Assembly: GCA_963693085.1 (NCBI GenBank) | Contig: OY856411.1 | Span: forward strand, 1,348,116,550-1,348,180,549 | Length of the DNA: 64,000 bases | DNA from: Alisma plantago-aquatica | Taxonomy: Eukaryota > Streptophyta > Magnoliopsida > Alismatales > Alismataceae | Direction: 5' to 3' | Shown here: one piece after another, positions 12,193-24,739 of the stretch | How the letters are laid out: each line of letters begins with the position of its first letter | How positions within the stretch are numbered: the first letter of the stretch is position 1 | Translations under genes and position numbers: made by a program | Notes under the pieces: generated by a model | Told to the model about the DNA's origin: nothing | The model's input: the letters and a program-made list of their open reading frames with translations, nothing else | Database searches by the model: none

Positions 12193-14023
12193 TGTAGGGA
12201 TCTTAGGAGTGGGAAGCATAACTGATTTTCCCCCCCTGAGAATCCTTCAACCAGGATCCACCTAATGCAAAAAAATAAGATTAGGGTTTACAAGTTTATA
12301 CCTTATCATGGAAGAGGTTCCAATGATTCAACGTGTACTACTTGATGTATATCTAGACCTTCCAATCTAGGCCTCCTTTGGGTCTTGCCAGATCAACAAT
12401 CAAAACTCCTTTCCAAGGTTTCTAGCACTCTGGGAGTCACCTCGTCTTGCGTGCATAAAATTCATTTTGCGACAATCTGTGGATCATAGTAGGTGGAAGA
12501 TTGTGGCAATCTTTCAACTATTGGCACAAATCCCAAACTCATAGAGAAGGCTATATTGACCCCAGATCTAACCATGGCCGATCACACCAATAGGATGTAC
12601 ACGTGTACGGCATATCATGTTGATCCACTACCTCAATCTGGGTGCACTAGGTGGTAAATCACATGGTTCCATAGGGAGACCTTCTCATCGATTTGTGTGT
12701 TTGGTGTATTGCCTCATTACACCATTCAAGGAGGTGGCAAATCTTGCCATTCCACCATAACCTCAATTTGCGTGTTGTCAATGAAGATCTTTGTCGGGAA
12801 TTACTTTAATTAGAGAATCGAATTTTGTGCCCTAAAGGCCTCCTTTCATACCATATATATAGAGGAACTGAGAGCCAGGGTTTCCTAATCCTTATTTGTC
12901 CGAGCTATGGATTACTTGGCTTAAGAAAACTAATTTCCTAAGTCTGGGTCCATATTTTGGTTAGGTCCCTAAAACTTACTTTTAGGTCCCTATATTTATT
13001 ATAACAATTACAATAAGATCCAATTCAGCCTTTCATCAAGTAGTCTCTATGCATGTGGCCCTGCAGGCACCATACTACATTGGAAATGGATCCACTAAGC
13101 ATATTAGGATCCATAAGCAATGAGCGCTGTCTAGTACACATCATTGTTACCCAAGTAGTAGGATTATTCAAACAAGACTAAACCAACAATGACCAGTATT
13201 ACCATGTTGTGTAATCCTTTTGTCATAGATATCCAGATTGAACTAGAGGCATGGACACATCATCCTAGTTACATTCAATCTAAGTTCCTTGATCTCCAAG
13301 TAGACTAGCAAGATACATATGAGCTCAGTATCACATACCGATTCACATGAGCATTGTCATGCATTTCTCTAGTCTCACTTATCAAGAAACCATGGATATC
13401 ACTCTCGTTATATGGGATGAACAAATTCCTTCTATATCACTCATAATGCATCACATGATTCTCATCACACCCAATCACTACCTTTATGGCAAACTTATTC
13501 AAGATCACATTGGGTAGTATCAAAGCATGATGATTGCATATTGCCATTTTAGTAACTTCAAGTTGAAGGATCACAAAACCACTATCACATTTGAGAGTTG
13601 ATTATGACTATCAAATAATGGTCCATGAGTCACTCTCAAGGTGGGTCTTCCCAATACACTTGTTATCTAACAACTAACTATGTGTCTAACTTGGTATTCA
13701 ATATCTATGATGCATGAGACATGACCGGCATCACCAGAAATACTAGTCTCACATGTATTATTGTTGTCTAATCCTCAATGACACTTGACTAGGGACATTA
13801 AGAATATTGTTATTATCTTTATTAGGATCTCATGTTCAAGTTACGTACTTGAAGTCCCACAACTTTGAACCAATCATTCTAAGGAAATACATTATGTATT
13901 TTATTGTCCCAGTAATTAAATGTGCATCAATAAATTCAAATTGCCTTTATTAATCAAATCAAAATTACAAAATATCCATAAAATTATCATCTAATGATTG
14001 CTTTTAGGGCATATGTACCAATA
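12193..14023 (-). repeat. 3-prime LTR of the copia element
   Basis: It aligns over its length with 19183-21151, for example TACAAGTTTATACCTTATCA in both near the outer end and CATCTAATGATTG in both near the inner end. The outer end reads TGTAGGGATC on the plus strand. The inner end, on the minus strand, reads TATTGGTACAT, where the first bases of TGTTGG have mutated. Confidence 0.8.
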
Positions 14024-14040
14024 GTTTCCCACTTGCACTC
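14024..14040 (-). promoter_or_regulatory. Polypurine tract of the copia element
   Basis: GAGTGCAAGTGGGAAAC on the minus strand lies directly before the 3-prime LTR, where copia elements prime plus-strand synthesis. Confidence 0.65.
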
Positions 14041-14289
14041 AATACAATTACTCACATATCTAATATCAAGTGATCTAACATGACCATCATGCTTCTTCTA
14101 TGATGACACCCTTGTCAAGGGATCAAATATTGCTCTCCTTCGATACCCTACTAATCTTCACATCACCTCACTCAATATGATCTCTCGTATGAGATGGACG
14201 CGTCAAAGAATATGCTTGGAACAGTGATGTGAATTGAGTTCCTTGGCTTGCATAATAGATCGATTGTTGTCACAATATAGTTCTATTAC

Positions 14290-14740
14290 ATCAACAATGT
14301 TGGGAACAATTCAAGTCTGACAATGAACTTCTTCATCCACACAACTTCCTTTGCAACATTTGATGGCAATATATTCTTCTTCCATTGTAAAGTCATTTGT
14401 TGTCACTTGATTGGAACTCTTCCAACTAACAACACCATCTAAGGCAAAATACATCACCAAATTGTGATTGATAATCATCCTTGTCAGTTTGGAAGCTTGC
14501 ATTAGTGGAACCCCTTACGGCCAACTCCTCTTTACCACCATATATTAGGAAAAAATCCTCAATTCTTTTCAAGTACTTGAGGATGTTCTTTACTTCAATC
14601 CCATGACCTTCACCAGAATCTTCCTGATATATGATCGTCACGCTCAAAGCATATGAGACGTCTGGATGTCTACATAACAGTATATACATGATAGATGCAA
14701 TTGTGGAGGCATACATAATCTTACTCATGTGGTTTCTTTA
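14290..14740 (-). pseudogene. Copia RNase H and end of RT (remnant)
   Basis: Two overlapping frames carry this domain. At 14426-14728 the reading contains SKIMYASTIASIMY, CRHPDVSYALSVT and VKNILKYLKR, the hallmark blocks joining RT and RNase H in Ty1/copia pol. At 14311-14502 it continues with VSWKSSNQ and EEEYIAIKCCKG, matching the SWKSSKQ and TEAEYIA blocks of copia RNase H. A frame change separates the two parts. In an intact element RNase H removes the RNA template during reverse transcription. The gene is disabled here. The PPT and LTR follow within 270 bases. Confidence 0.8.
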
Positions 14741-14869
14741 TTCCAAAGATTTGGGACAATTTTCCATAGAAGTACTTACTCCATCAAACATTGTTAAGTT
14801 CCCTTTCTTAGACTCTTACATGCTGAACCATTTCAACACCTTGTTAATGTATGTATTTTGAATTAAGTG

Positions 14870-15640
14870 ACAACCTTCTAGATATATATCTATAGACCTT
14901 GATACCTAATATACAAGTGCATTATCCTAAGTCTTTCATTGAGAAACTATTTCTCATACACATTTTCACCTTTTGTAGAGTTGGAATATGATTTTCCATG
15001 AGTAGTATATCATCCACATACAATATGAAAAATACTATGATGCTCCCACTAACCTTATTGTAAACACAAGGTTCATCTTCATTCTCGATCAAGCCAAACT
15101 CTTTGAATATTCATCAAAACAAAGACTCTAGCTTCTAGATTCTTGTTTCAATCCATAGACCGACCCTTGCAACTTACATACCTTTCTAGGGTCATTTGGA
15201 GATTCAAAACCCTTTGGTTGTATTATGTACACATCCTCAAGAAGACTCCCATTAAGGAAGGCAATTTTGACATCCATCTACTAGATCTCATAGTCATGGT
15301 ATGATGCAATGACAAGCACGATCCTAATGGACTTGACCATAGAGATCAGTGAGAAAGTTTCATCATATCCAACACCTTAAACTTGTTTGAAACCTTTAGC
15401 CACTAGTCACCCTTTGTAGGTATGGACATTTCCATTCATGTTTGTCTTCTTCTTGAAGACCCACTTGCACTCAATGGGTTTTCTCCTTTAGGTGGTTCCT
15501 GCAAGGTCCATACCTTCTTGGTATATATGGAGTCCATTTCAGATCTCCTAGTCTCAAGCCATTTACCAAATTCTAGTCCCTCTACAACTTTGTTGTAGGT
15601 GGTTGGCTCATAACTATCCATGACCAAAACCTCACCATCT
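14870..15640 (-). pseudogene. Copia reverse transcriptase (RVT_2) remnant
   Basis: The start of the domain is readable at 15436-15627: EPTTYNKVVEG, KWLETRRSEMDSI and KVWTLQEPPKGENP correspond to the conserved opening of copia RT. The catalytic region is at about 15000-15047, where the minus strand reads SIIVFFILYVDDILL with the YVDD box intact. The frames between are interrupted by stops and shifts. This family copies the element RNA into DNA. The same family left a second fragment at 53855-54900, which aligns base by base with this region. Confidence 0.8.
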
Positions 15641-15789
15641 TGATTTAGAAGAAACCCAAATCTCTCTGGCTAATGGTAATTCATACTAGATCTATGAGGT
15701 TCCTAGGTTTGTTGAGGGGGAAGTTGTCCACAACAACTTGTGGTGCGTCCTCATGTTCCTCTTCAAGTTCATTTTCATTTTATGTATCT

Positions 15790-16710
15790 CAATCTTCTTC
15801 AAATAGTACATCCCCCACTGATATTTCTAGATATAAACTCCTTCTCTAAGAAGGAATCAGTTCTAGAAACAAACACTTTGTTTTGGGTAGGAATATAGAT
15901 ATAGTAACCTTTAGTTTCCTTATGATACCCCACAAAATAACATTTATCAGATTTGGGTCCCAATTTCTCAAGAAAGGAGCACTTCACATATGATTCACAA
16001 CCCCAAACCTTCATGAAAGATATATCAAGATGCTTCCCAATCCATATCTCATATGGTATCTTTGGAACTGTCTTTGAAGGAACATAGTTAAGTGCAGATA
16101 CGATGAATTCTAGAGCATGCACCCAAAATAATTAGGAAGTTTGACTTGTCTCATCATGGATCACACCATGTCCAACAATGTGTGATTCTTTCTCTTTGAA
16201 ACACCAATATATTACCCCATTCTAGGTGGAGTCAATTTTGATATGATACCACATTCTTTGAGAAGGTTCTCAAACTCTTAGCTCAAATATTTCCCACCTC
16301 GATCAGATTAAAGCATCTTAATTTTCTTACCAAGTTAGTTCTCTACTTCATTCTTGAATACTTTGAACATTTCAAAGGATTCTAACTTGTGTTTCATGAG
16401 ATACACATATACATATCTATTGGATCATCAATAAATGTAATGAATTTTGACACCTTCTATAGATATTGAACTAAAAGGACCACATACATTAGTATGTATG
16501 AGTTTGAAAAGTTCAATTGCCATCTCACTATTTCTAGTAAAAGGCTCCTTTGCCATATTACCCAACAAACATGATTTGCATGTCTCGGGGGATCCAAAAT
16601 CAAACAAGTCTAAGTATCCATCCTTTGGGAGTTTAGAAATGTGCTTCTCATTTATACATCCTAAGAGACAATAACAGAGGTATGTCATGTCTAAGTCATA
16701 CATTTAAGAC
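15790..16710 (-). pseudogene. Copia GAG-pre-integrase and integrase remnant
   Basis: At 16428-16703 the reading has GCINEKHISKL, ETCKSCLLGNM and LIHTNVCGP, matching the His/Cys zinc-binding pre-integrase segment and the opening of the core (LIHTDVCGP in the family). At 15799-16122 the second part has VPSKTVPKIPYEIW, VWGCESYVK and LGPKSDKCYFVGY, then FVSRTDSFLEKEF, the usual end of copia integrase. The core between about 16122 and 16428 is broken by frame changes. The order integrase before RT confirms Ty1/copia. Confidence 0.8.
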
Positions 16711-16850
16711 ATTTTCCATTTACATTATAAACACACTACTCATGATTTAACAAATATAAACCATAAGACATCAGATCACTGCATAAAACATATCATCCAA
16801 AAGTATAGAGTAAACTCAATTCTTTATTAGGAATGATAAACCATTCTTGA

Positions 16851-17042
16851 TCAAACAAAATTATAGATAATATTTGTACTTATGGAAGGTACGTGATAAC
16901 AATTTTCTAATTCTATTAAAAGCCTAGAGGCCAGAGATAAACTACATGTTCCTACAACCACAACATCAAACTTTGTTCCATTATTGACTTGTAGTTTCAC
17001 AATTCCCTTCTTAAGGGTTCTACTTCTTTTCAGATCCTGCAC
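16851..17042 (-). pseudogene. Copia aspartic protease remnant
   Basis: The frame reads LKKGIVKLQVNNGTK, then VGTCSLSLASRLLIELENCY and VPSISTNII, matching the C-terminal part of the Ty1/copia protease that precedes the pre-integrase domain (ELNNCYFVP and LSRNIISV in relatives). The catalytic Asp-Ser/Thr-Gly segment would lie just upstream, about 17043-17110, and is not clearly readable. No intact product is possible. Confidence 0.7.
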
Positions 17043-17109
17043 ATGACAACATATGTGATATCCACATCTGGCATCTAATACCCATGATGAAGAAGTAGAT
17101 AAGTTAATA

Positions 17110-17840
17110 TCAATAATGTATATACCTTAGGTGGAGATCTTTATCCCCTTTGACTTCTTAAGTTCCTCCAGGTAGACAACACAATTTCTCTTCTACTATC
17201 CAGCCTTATGATAGTAGTGACAATTTCCATTCTTGCCCACACCTACCTTTTCCTTTAAAGTATAAGATTGGGACTTAGTCTTAGAACCTTTTTTAGACTT
17301 TTTTCCCTTGGTATTACTCTTTACTACATCGACCACCAACACAAATCCAATCTTGACCTTCTTCATGTTTAGTTCAGTGGTTGCAACATGACGAGTAGTT
17401 CTAGCAGTGGTTAAATGATTTCATTAATGTCTAAGTTCATGAAAAATTTCTTGTATGATTCAGAAAAGAATTGTATAATCAAATCTGTGACCACCTATTG
17501 GACCATGGGGCAACCCAATCTCTCTAGATTCTCAACATGCCCAATCATCTTGTGCACATGAGAACCAATTGGATCTCCCTCTGTCAGCTTTCCATGAAAT
17601 AATGGCTTTGATACGTCATACCTCTCTTATATAGCTTTGCCTTCAAACAATATTTTTAGATGCTCAATGATTTCAAAGGCCTCCACGTCTCATTCTACCT
17701 CTGTAGGTTAGGCACCATGGATGCTAGCGTGGGGCATGCCATACCATTGGAATTATCTATATACATCTTGAATGCATCCCTTTCTGCCTTTGACACATTG
17801 GGAGTTTGGCTCTTTGAGAAAAATTAAGATCTATTACGTC
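17110..17840 (-). pseudogene. Copia gag remnant with decayed zinc knuckle
   Basis: At about 17150-17240 the minus strand reads NCHYYHKAG, a stop, then KRNC and YLEELKK. This matches the CCHC knuckle of copia Gag (CFxCxxxGHWKRNCxxYL) with the second Cys replaced by Tyr. Further upstream, to about 17830, short readable pieces such as ERDAFKMYIDNSNGMACPTL are consistent with the Gag capsid region, broken by many stops. Gag would form the particle in which reverse transcription takes place. Confidence 0.55.
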
Positions 17841-19169
17841 AAGCATGTGCTCATGCTTGAGAACAATTCTCAAAGTTTTGGTACCAATCCACACAATTTG
17901 TCCCATTGATCTTGTCCTTCTCAAGGACAACCACAATGAGAGGTTATTGTTATTTGCAATGTGATCTACAAAGAAATTTAAGTAGGAATTAAAAATTTGA
18001 TTTAAAAATCTTTACATTAATTAGTCCTTTAATTAAAAGTCTATTTCCACTGTTTTTTTAAATTAATAGACCTCACTATTAATATAGAAAGTTATAGAGA
18101 ATAACTTTCTAGTGGTCCAAGGTCCATATTTCATTAAATATAAGTCAACTTTGGTTGACCGCTCATAAGTCAATTATTTAGGTAGGTAACTTTTTCCAAT
18201 TGCATCACATGAAACCCTTGAATGAATGGGGAACATCCATTGTCAAATCCCATAATATGGAACACCCATCTGCATGCCTCTAGGCACTTAATCCTATTAA
18301 GCTTACGTAGTTAAGACAAACTCAACTGCTGATACTGACAAAACCGTCTACCCTACTTTGGCAGACCCACAAATTTACTTTACACCTCACCAAGATTGAC
18401 AATGCACCTTGCTTTGTCGAGCCAACATAAATCAATCAAGGCCTTGATGTGTATCACATCTTGGATGGCATCTTAGGCTTAATACTTAATCAATGATTTT
18501 GTACAATACATATACATATACAAACACCACATTTGTGTACATTATATATCATATATATAAGCAAGTACTACTAGTGATAAAGATAAAATGTGATGATTAT
18601 GGCCTCATAGAACAATCTTTCCAATATAATGGAAGAGTGAGGTCATTAAAGGTTTCCTGCATCATACACATAAAGAAAAGATGATAAAACCTTGATCCTT
18701 GGATTCTTCAATCATGAGTGACCACCATGGATGGTCCATCGTTCTTGATGATTGTTCTGCATTCATCCTTCTTCATGTACACCATGTTGGATCCATATAT
18801 CCTACATATTTAAGAGAAACCATGAGTTACACTCGAGGGGAATAAGGTGGGAAGCCTTTACACATGGATTAAATAGAGAAGGTACATAATGCAAGGCGCA
18901 TTAAGAATTACAAACAATCAACCACATGTATTTAAAGCAATCACACCATATGTCACACACCAAACAAAACTATTTTGAGGCATAACTTTGGAATACATAT
19001 ATACTATCATATCATATCATAATATGATCATGGTGATTTTAATTGGGACATTCTCATCGATTAGATTTACACATTAACCAGTTTCATCATATGAATTATT
19101 TTCACTTTCATCATCTAATGACAAAACTTGATTCATAATAAAAAAATATGGTAAAGAAAATTAGACTTA
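17841..19169 (-). other. Copia 5-prime leader region
   Basis: AT-rich DNA between the gag remnant and the PBS. It has no recognised domain. In intact relatives this part is the untranslated leader and the start of gag. Confidence 0.5.
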
Positions 19170-19181
19170 GCTCTAATACCA
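19170..19181 (-). promoter_or_regulatory. Primer-binding site of the copia element
   Basis: The minus strand reads TGGTATTAGAGC, one base from TGGTATCAGAGC, the complement of the 3-prime end of plant initiator-Met tRNA. It lies one or two bases from the LTR end (TTCCTACA). Confidence 0.85.
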
Positions 19182-19182
19182 C

Positions 19183-21151
19183 TGTAGGAATCTTCGAAGC
19201 AAAATAAGGAGAAAAATAATTTTTTTTCAAGAATCCTTAGAGAAGGATCCACTAACGCAACAAAAACTAGATTAGGGTATACAAGTTTATACCTTATCAT
19301 GGAAGAGTTTCCAACAATTCAAATTGTAGTGCTCGATGACGATCTAAACCTTTAAATATATGCCTCCTTTGGATCTCTATGGATCAACAATCATAAATCC
19401 TTTCTAGGGTTTCTAACACTCTGGGAGTCACCTCAGGATGCTTGTAGAAAATTGATTTTTCAAGGGAAAATTGCAAAGATCCACTGATGATCGTAGGTGG
19501 TGGATTGTGGCAGTTCACTGACCATTGGCACAAATACCAAATTCATAGAGAAGGCTCTATTAACCCTAAATCTTATTTGAGAAGATCACACTAAGTCGTC
19601 ATACATGTGTGTGGCTAATCACACTAATCTTCTCCCTTGATCTGGGTATGCTAGGTGGCACATCCTACTGTTCCCCATAGGGGAGACCTTATGCTCAGTC
19701 TGTGTGCCTAGAAGATTGCCTCTTTCCACCATCCACATTTGTGGCGGATTGTGTCATCCAACCTTCACCTCAATTTGTGTGTTGTTGACAAAGATATTTG
19801 TCTTTAACAACTTTGCTCTGCAAACTCATCTTGGTATCCACACGAGTGCTTGAAGACGGCCGAAGTTTCTAGTCTCCACTTGTCCCCCTTCCTCTCTCAA
19901 GTTGATCTTAGTGTTTCTCAAACCTGGGAGGAAATAATGAGAGAATATGAGTGTTTTCTCTAAAGGCCTCCTTTCATATCATATATATATAGGATTGGAG
20001 AGCCAGGGTTTCCTAATCCCAATTTGGCCAGACTGTGGATTCCTTGACTTATGGAAACTAATTTCTTTAATATGGATCCATATTCTATTTAGCTCCCTAA
20101 AACTTACTTTCATAAACCTTGATTTATTTTAACAATTACAATAAGGTCAAATTCAATATTTCTTCAAGTGATCTCTAAGTTTATGACTCTATAGGCACCA
20201 TACTATGCTGGCAATGGATTCACTAATCAATATTATTATCCTTAAGCAAGGAGCAGGGTCTAGCTACACATCATTGCCACCCAAGTAGTAGGATTAGTCA
20301 GTCAAGAATAAACTGAAAACAATCAATGTTACCATGTTGACCTTTTGTCCCAAATACCCAAATGAAATGAAGGCATGGACACATCATCCTCATTACATTC
20401 AATCTAAGTTCCTTGATCTCCAAGTAGACTAGCAATATACATATGAGCTCAATGTCACGTACTGATTCACATGATCATGGCCATGCATTTCTCTAGTCTA
20501 ACTTATCAAGAGGCCTTGGATATCACTCCCTCTATATGGGAGGGAAAAATTCCTTCTACAGCACTCACAATGTGTAGCATGATTCTCAACACACCCAATC
20601 ACTACCTTTACAGAAACCTTCTTCTGAATCACGTTGGGTAGTGTCAAAACATGATGATTGTGATATCACCATTGTAGTGAATTTAGGTTGAAGGACAACA
20701 ACCCCGTTGTTGCATTTGAGAGTGGATTAGACTATCATATAATAGTCCATGAACCACTCTCATGGTGGGTATATCCAGTACACTTGTTCTCTTATAAGTA
20801 CCTATATCTGACTTGGTATCCAATATCTATGACCCATGAGACATGGTCATTTTTCACTACACATACTAGTCTAACATGCATTATTGTTGTCTAGCCCTCA
20901 ATAAAACTCAACTATAGACATTTAAGAATATTGTTCTTAGCATCCATTAGGAGCTCATGTTCAATTCATGTACTTGAAGTCCCATCGCTTCAAACCAATC
21001 ATTTTAAGGACATTTATTATGTATGTTAATATCACAGTAATAAATGTGCATCAATAACTTGGAATTGCCTTAATTAGTTAAATTAAAATTACAAAATATC
21101 CCTATGACCATCATCTAATGATTGGCTTCTAGGGCATGTACACCACCAACA
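19183..21151 (-). repeat. 5-prime LTR of the copia element
   Basis: It pairs with 12193-14023 and ends TTCCTACA next to the PBS. On the minus strand it starts near TGTTGGTGGTGTACATGCCC. It is 1969 bp against 1831 bp for its partner, so indels have accumulated in one or both. Confidence 0.8.
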
Positions 21152-22830
21152 ACAACTCGTTTAACTTTCTTCCTACTAAGTAAATTAGCTACAATGTTTT
21201 CTTATCGGTGTGGTAGGCAATCTTAAAGTTGTAATACTTGAGGTATTCTAACCATCTTCTCTATCTAAGGTTCACATGTTTTTGTGTAAAAATGTACTTC
21301 AAGATCTTGTTATCAGTCATAGTGTTAAAGGTAGCACCATAAAGGTAGTTTCATGAAATTTTCAAGGAGTAAATGATGGTGGGGAACTCAAGATCATGGG
21401 TCGAGTAATTGACCTCATCAGATTTAAACTATCGAGAGGTGTATGCTACTACCTTTTATTTTTTATCAAGATAGAACCTAGACCAGACATGGATGCATCA
21501 GTGAAGATGAAAAACCCATGTTTCGTGAAGGAAGTGTCAAGATAGTTGTGAATGTCAAATTTCTATTTAACTCCTAAAAGCTAGATTCACACTCCTTTGA
21601 CCACAACAATTGTTCTCCTTTCATTGTGATCTTGGTGAGAGGCAAGGTCATCTTACTGAAATTGGATATGAAATGTCAATAATATCCATCCCAACCAAGA
21701 AAGTTCCAGATTTTAGAAACATTATTAGGAGCTTGCCTTTATATAATGGTGTATACCTTGGTGGGATCAACAAATTTTTTTCCTCCTGAGATGATGAGGC
21801 AAAACAAAATGACTTCAGACCCCCAAAACTCACACTTTGACAATTCAACATAAAACGTTTGAGCTTGGAGGATATCAAGGACCTTACGAAGGTGCATACA
21901 ATGAGTTTTAGTATCATTAGAGTAAATGAGGATATCATCAATGAAAACTACAACGAATTCATATAGGAAGGATTGAAAGTCTCCATTAATCAAGTTCATA
22001 AACATGCTAGGGGCATTGATCAACCTAATGGGAATGAACAAAAACTCATAGTAACCATACAAAGTTTGAAAGGAAATTGCTAGGATTTCTTAATCCTTAA
22101 ATTTGAGTTGGTGGTTTCCACAGTGAAGGTAAATTTTAGAACACATGAGTAGAGCAAATTTGTTCAAAGAGATCAAAAATTCATGGGTAGTGGATATTTA
22201 TTTTTCATGATAACTTGGTTTATCATATGATAATCAACACATGTGTAGAGGGACCCATCTGTTTTCTTAACAAATAGGTGATCCTTAAGGGAAGGAACTA
22301 GGGCGGATGAATCCCTTATCAAGCAATTCCTACAATCATTTATTGAATTAAGTCAATTCAACAAGAGCCATTCAATGGTATGTTTGAGAAATAGATGTGG
22401 TACCTGGAGCATGATCAGATGAGAATCCAATATCATGACCAGGATGTAATCTAGGGAGATCTTTAGGAAAAATATATGGGTACTCACACACTTTTGAATG
22501 TTCTATAGATCAATAGTAGTGGGATTAACAAATGTTACAGTTTCTAGGTATACTTTTCACCTTTTATCAACAATGATTGAGCTTTAATTGAGGAGATACC
22601 AATATTTTAATCACAATCGTTTCTTTTGAGAATTACAAGGACATGGAGATGATAATTTACTTGGCATGACACTCAAGGACAACATTACTTTCATATAAAA
22701 ATCCATTTTGAGAATAAGATCAAAATCTTCCATATCTAGAAGGATAAAGTCAGAGCCCACATGATGGCCAACATATGAATCAAGGACGTTTTTAACAATG
22801 CAATAAGGGTAGTTACATCCAGTACATACC
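21152..22830 (-). pseudogene. Ty3/gypsy reverse transcriptase and RNase H remnant
   Basis: At 21739-22062 the minus-strand reading begins YGYYEFLFIPIRLINAPSMF and includes VVFIDDILIYS, the catalytic palm motif of Ty3 RT (usually YIDDILIYS) at about 21919-21945. ELSKCEFW follows, then at 21648-21941 FLVGMDIIDIS, the decayed FLGL-type block that opens the connection to RNase H. At about 21180-21300 readable pieces equivalent to RWLEYLKYYNFKIAYH match the end of RNase H. The gene is cut by stops and frameshifts. The integrase that should follow has been separated by the copia insertion at 21151. Confidence 0.8.
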
Positions 22831-22935
22831 CAAAGTCCTATATTTCTATTTTTAGCATGAAATTAAGACTCTCAAACATGAAATTTTTGGTTGAGCCATA
22901 ATCAAAGAGTGTAACAATAGAATGGTCAGAAATAA
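22831..22935 (-). pseudogene. Ty3/gypsy protease active-site remnant
   Basis: The minus strand reads SIVTLFDYGSTKNFMFESL. The family signature is LFDSGATHSF, so the catalytic Asp is present but the following Ser is Tyr, which should impair the enzyme. It lies between gag and RT, as expected. Confidence 0.6.
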
Positions 22936-23099
22936 ACATCATACTTAAATACACATATAGTTATTATAAGGATACAATAGAGTGTACATATTAACATTAT
23001 GAGAAAGTCTTAAATGAAAACTAACCTTCCATCAACTTGTTTTCATTAATATTCATATCATCAACATTCATAGAAAACACATGGGAATTCTGATGTTTA

Positions 23100-24660
23100 G
23101 CTTGCATAGCCAATTTAGGAGGAGGGAAGGGACAATTGAACCTGACATGGTATTCCTTTTTCTAGAATTGGAAAATGTAATGGAAAAGGGTACGACTGGA
23201 CAAAATGGAGGATACCATAGTTGTTTCACATAAAAGTGTTAGGATTCTAAACCTATCCTCTATGATGATTCTGTCTAGGGCCCTTGTTGTAGTTCTCATT
23301 CTGGCCTTAGTTATTATACTAGTTCTTCCCACAACTGCCTTGGTTGTTGTGTTAATTGGGGCCATACTTATTATTATGTGTAGGGTTTATTTTGGTCTCG
23401 TTGCATTTCTTGTTTCTATTTCCATGCTTCCCTTTATGCTTAGATATGTTAGGCACTACATCAGTCAATCCCAAGAAGGGTGAGTTAGTTGGTCTATCCT
23501 TTCCATTTTTAGAGCATGGTCAAAAGTGTCTTGAAAATTTACAAGCCTAGAGGAGAAACCATAGTTTGTAATTCCACGATGTACCCTTGGATGTAATGGT
23601 CTAGTTTCTTTTTAGGGTTCATATTGGTGGTGTGGCATTCCAAGAGACACAATTTCCTACTATATTTGGAAACAATGGAGTTTTTCTAGGTGAGACCAAG
23701 GAATTCCTTCTCTTTAGTGTCAACTCTAAATTGGGCATGAAATGAGTGGTGAAGATGGTCTTGAATGTAGTCCAAGTCCGAGAAATAGGCTTCTATGAGT
23801 GAGTAAATTTTTCCACCATATCTTGGCGCCCCTTTGAGTTGATCAGTGATAAAAGTGGCTTTATTTTTCTCAGGGGAACCTAAAACCTTGAAAGAGTTCT
23901 CCATAGAGACTATCTATGCATCATCTTTGTCTAGTACATATCCAACATATTCATAATAAAATGCCTTAAGGCTCAATTTTAGAAAGTCTGGGATAATTTC
24001 CACTTAGCTTCTCCAAAGGCTAAGGTGATCATGCATGGCATCAATAGGGACTTTGCATTGTTTTCCCACTCTTCAATATCTAAAACCTTCTTTGCAGGGG
24101 GTCCTTCATATTTTCTTCCTCCTCATTTCTCTTGTTCTTTTTGCCCTTGTCACCTTTGACGCCCTCGTCACCCTTGTCACTTTTTTTCACCTTTTGCCCC
24201 ATTAGGTTCTCCCTTCCTCTGGTGTCTAGTCTTGGGAGGAATCTACAACATACTAATGTCATAAGCTTTCTCATAATGCATGTTTCAAGTCAATGTATAT
24301 AGATCATGGAAATAAATATAACTTTATTCCAATTTTTATGAATTGTTTAAAACTTTAGTTTTCCCTATTCGTAGGCTACCCAAAAATATGGAGAGTACAT
24401 ACTAAGTCAAGAAACTCTATCAGAGATGAAACAGAGAGAAGTCATCCTACTACTTTCTAATAGGTGGCTAGGATAGATCTTAAAGAAGATATGAGAAGCA
24501 ATTAGACTCTCTAGGGTTAAAGGAAATCCCATTGGCCCTTTTCTAGATTGACTGAAGCAAGGTAAAGTTGGGAATCTCAGCCACCATTGTGATATGGATA
24601 TGAGGTGACTTCTAGATAGAACCTCGAGCCTAGACATTTTGGTTTTCACCATTAAGGATT
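23100..24660 (-). pseudogene. Ty3/gypsy gag remnant
   Basis: At 23686-23904 the reading has FKVLGSPEKNKATFITDQL, then GAPRYGG, then HAQFRVDTKEKEFLGL. This matches the retrotransposon Gag capsid domain, in which the pattern is F.VLG...K..F...QL.G.A..WW, followed by a K-E-A-E-F-L-like end. A Lys/Asp/Glu-rich frame lies upstream at 24080-24274. A decayed knuckle-like region is at about 23110-23170, where NCPFPPPK is readable but the Cys-His pattern is lost. Gag forms the particle shell in intact elements. Confidence 0.65.
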
Positions 24661-24721
24661 TTCATGGATTCTTAGGATTCAAAGTTCATAGAAGTTATTT
24701 TATAAATGCATAGCGGAGTGT

Positions 24722-24739
24722 GTAGGCTATGATATCATC
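24722..24739 (-). promoter_or_regulatory. Primer-binding site of the gypsy element
   Basis: The minus strand reads GATGATATCATAGCC directly after the LTR end CTATGACA. It is a decayed form of TGGTATCAGAGCC, the initiator-Met tRNA complement. Confidence 0.6.

Larger units (their letters stand above)
12193..21151 (-). mobile_element. Ty1/copia retrotransposon nested in the gypsy element
   Basis: A minus-strand element of about 8.96 kb with two LTRs (12193-14023 and 19183-21151), a PBS at 19170-19181 and a PPT at 14024-14040. Read high to low, the interior gives gag, protease, integrase, RT, RNase H; integrase before RT is the copia order. All frames are broken. Gypsy sequence resumes on both sides, so this is the younger insertion. 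Flanking 5-mers (AGAAT at left, ACAAC at right) agree at only three positions, so the target-site duplication is either decayed or my boundary is off by a few bases. Confidence 0.85.

Noticed and set aside
23205..23550. Hydrophobic plus-strand frames as a small membrane protein
   Set aside because: They are antisense to the gypsy gag-PR remnant. The hydrophobic run comes from reading A-rich coding DNA in reverse.
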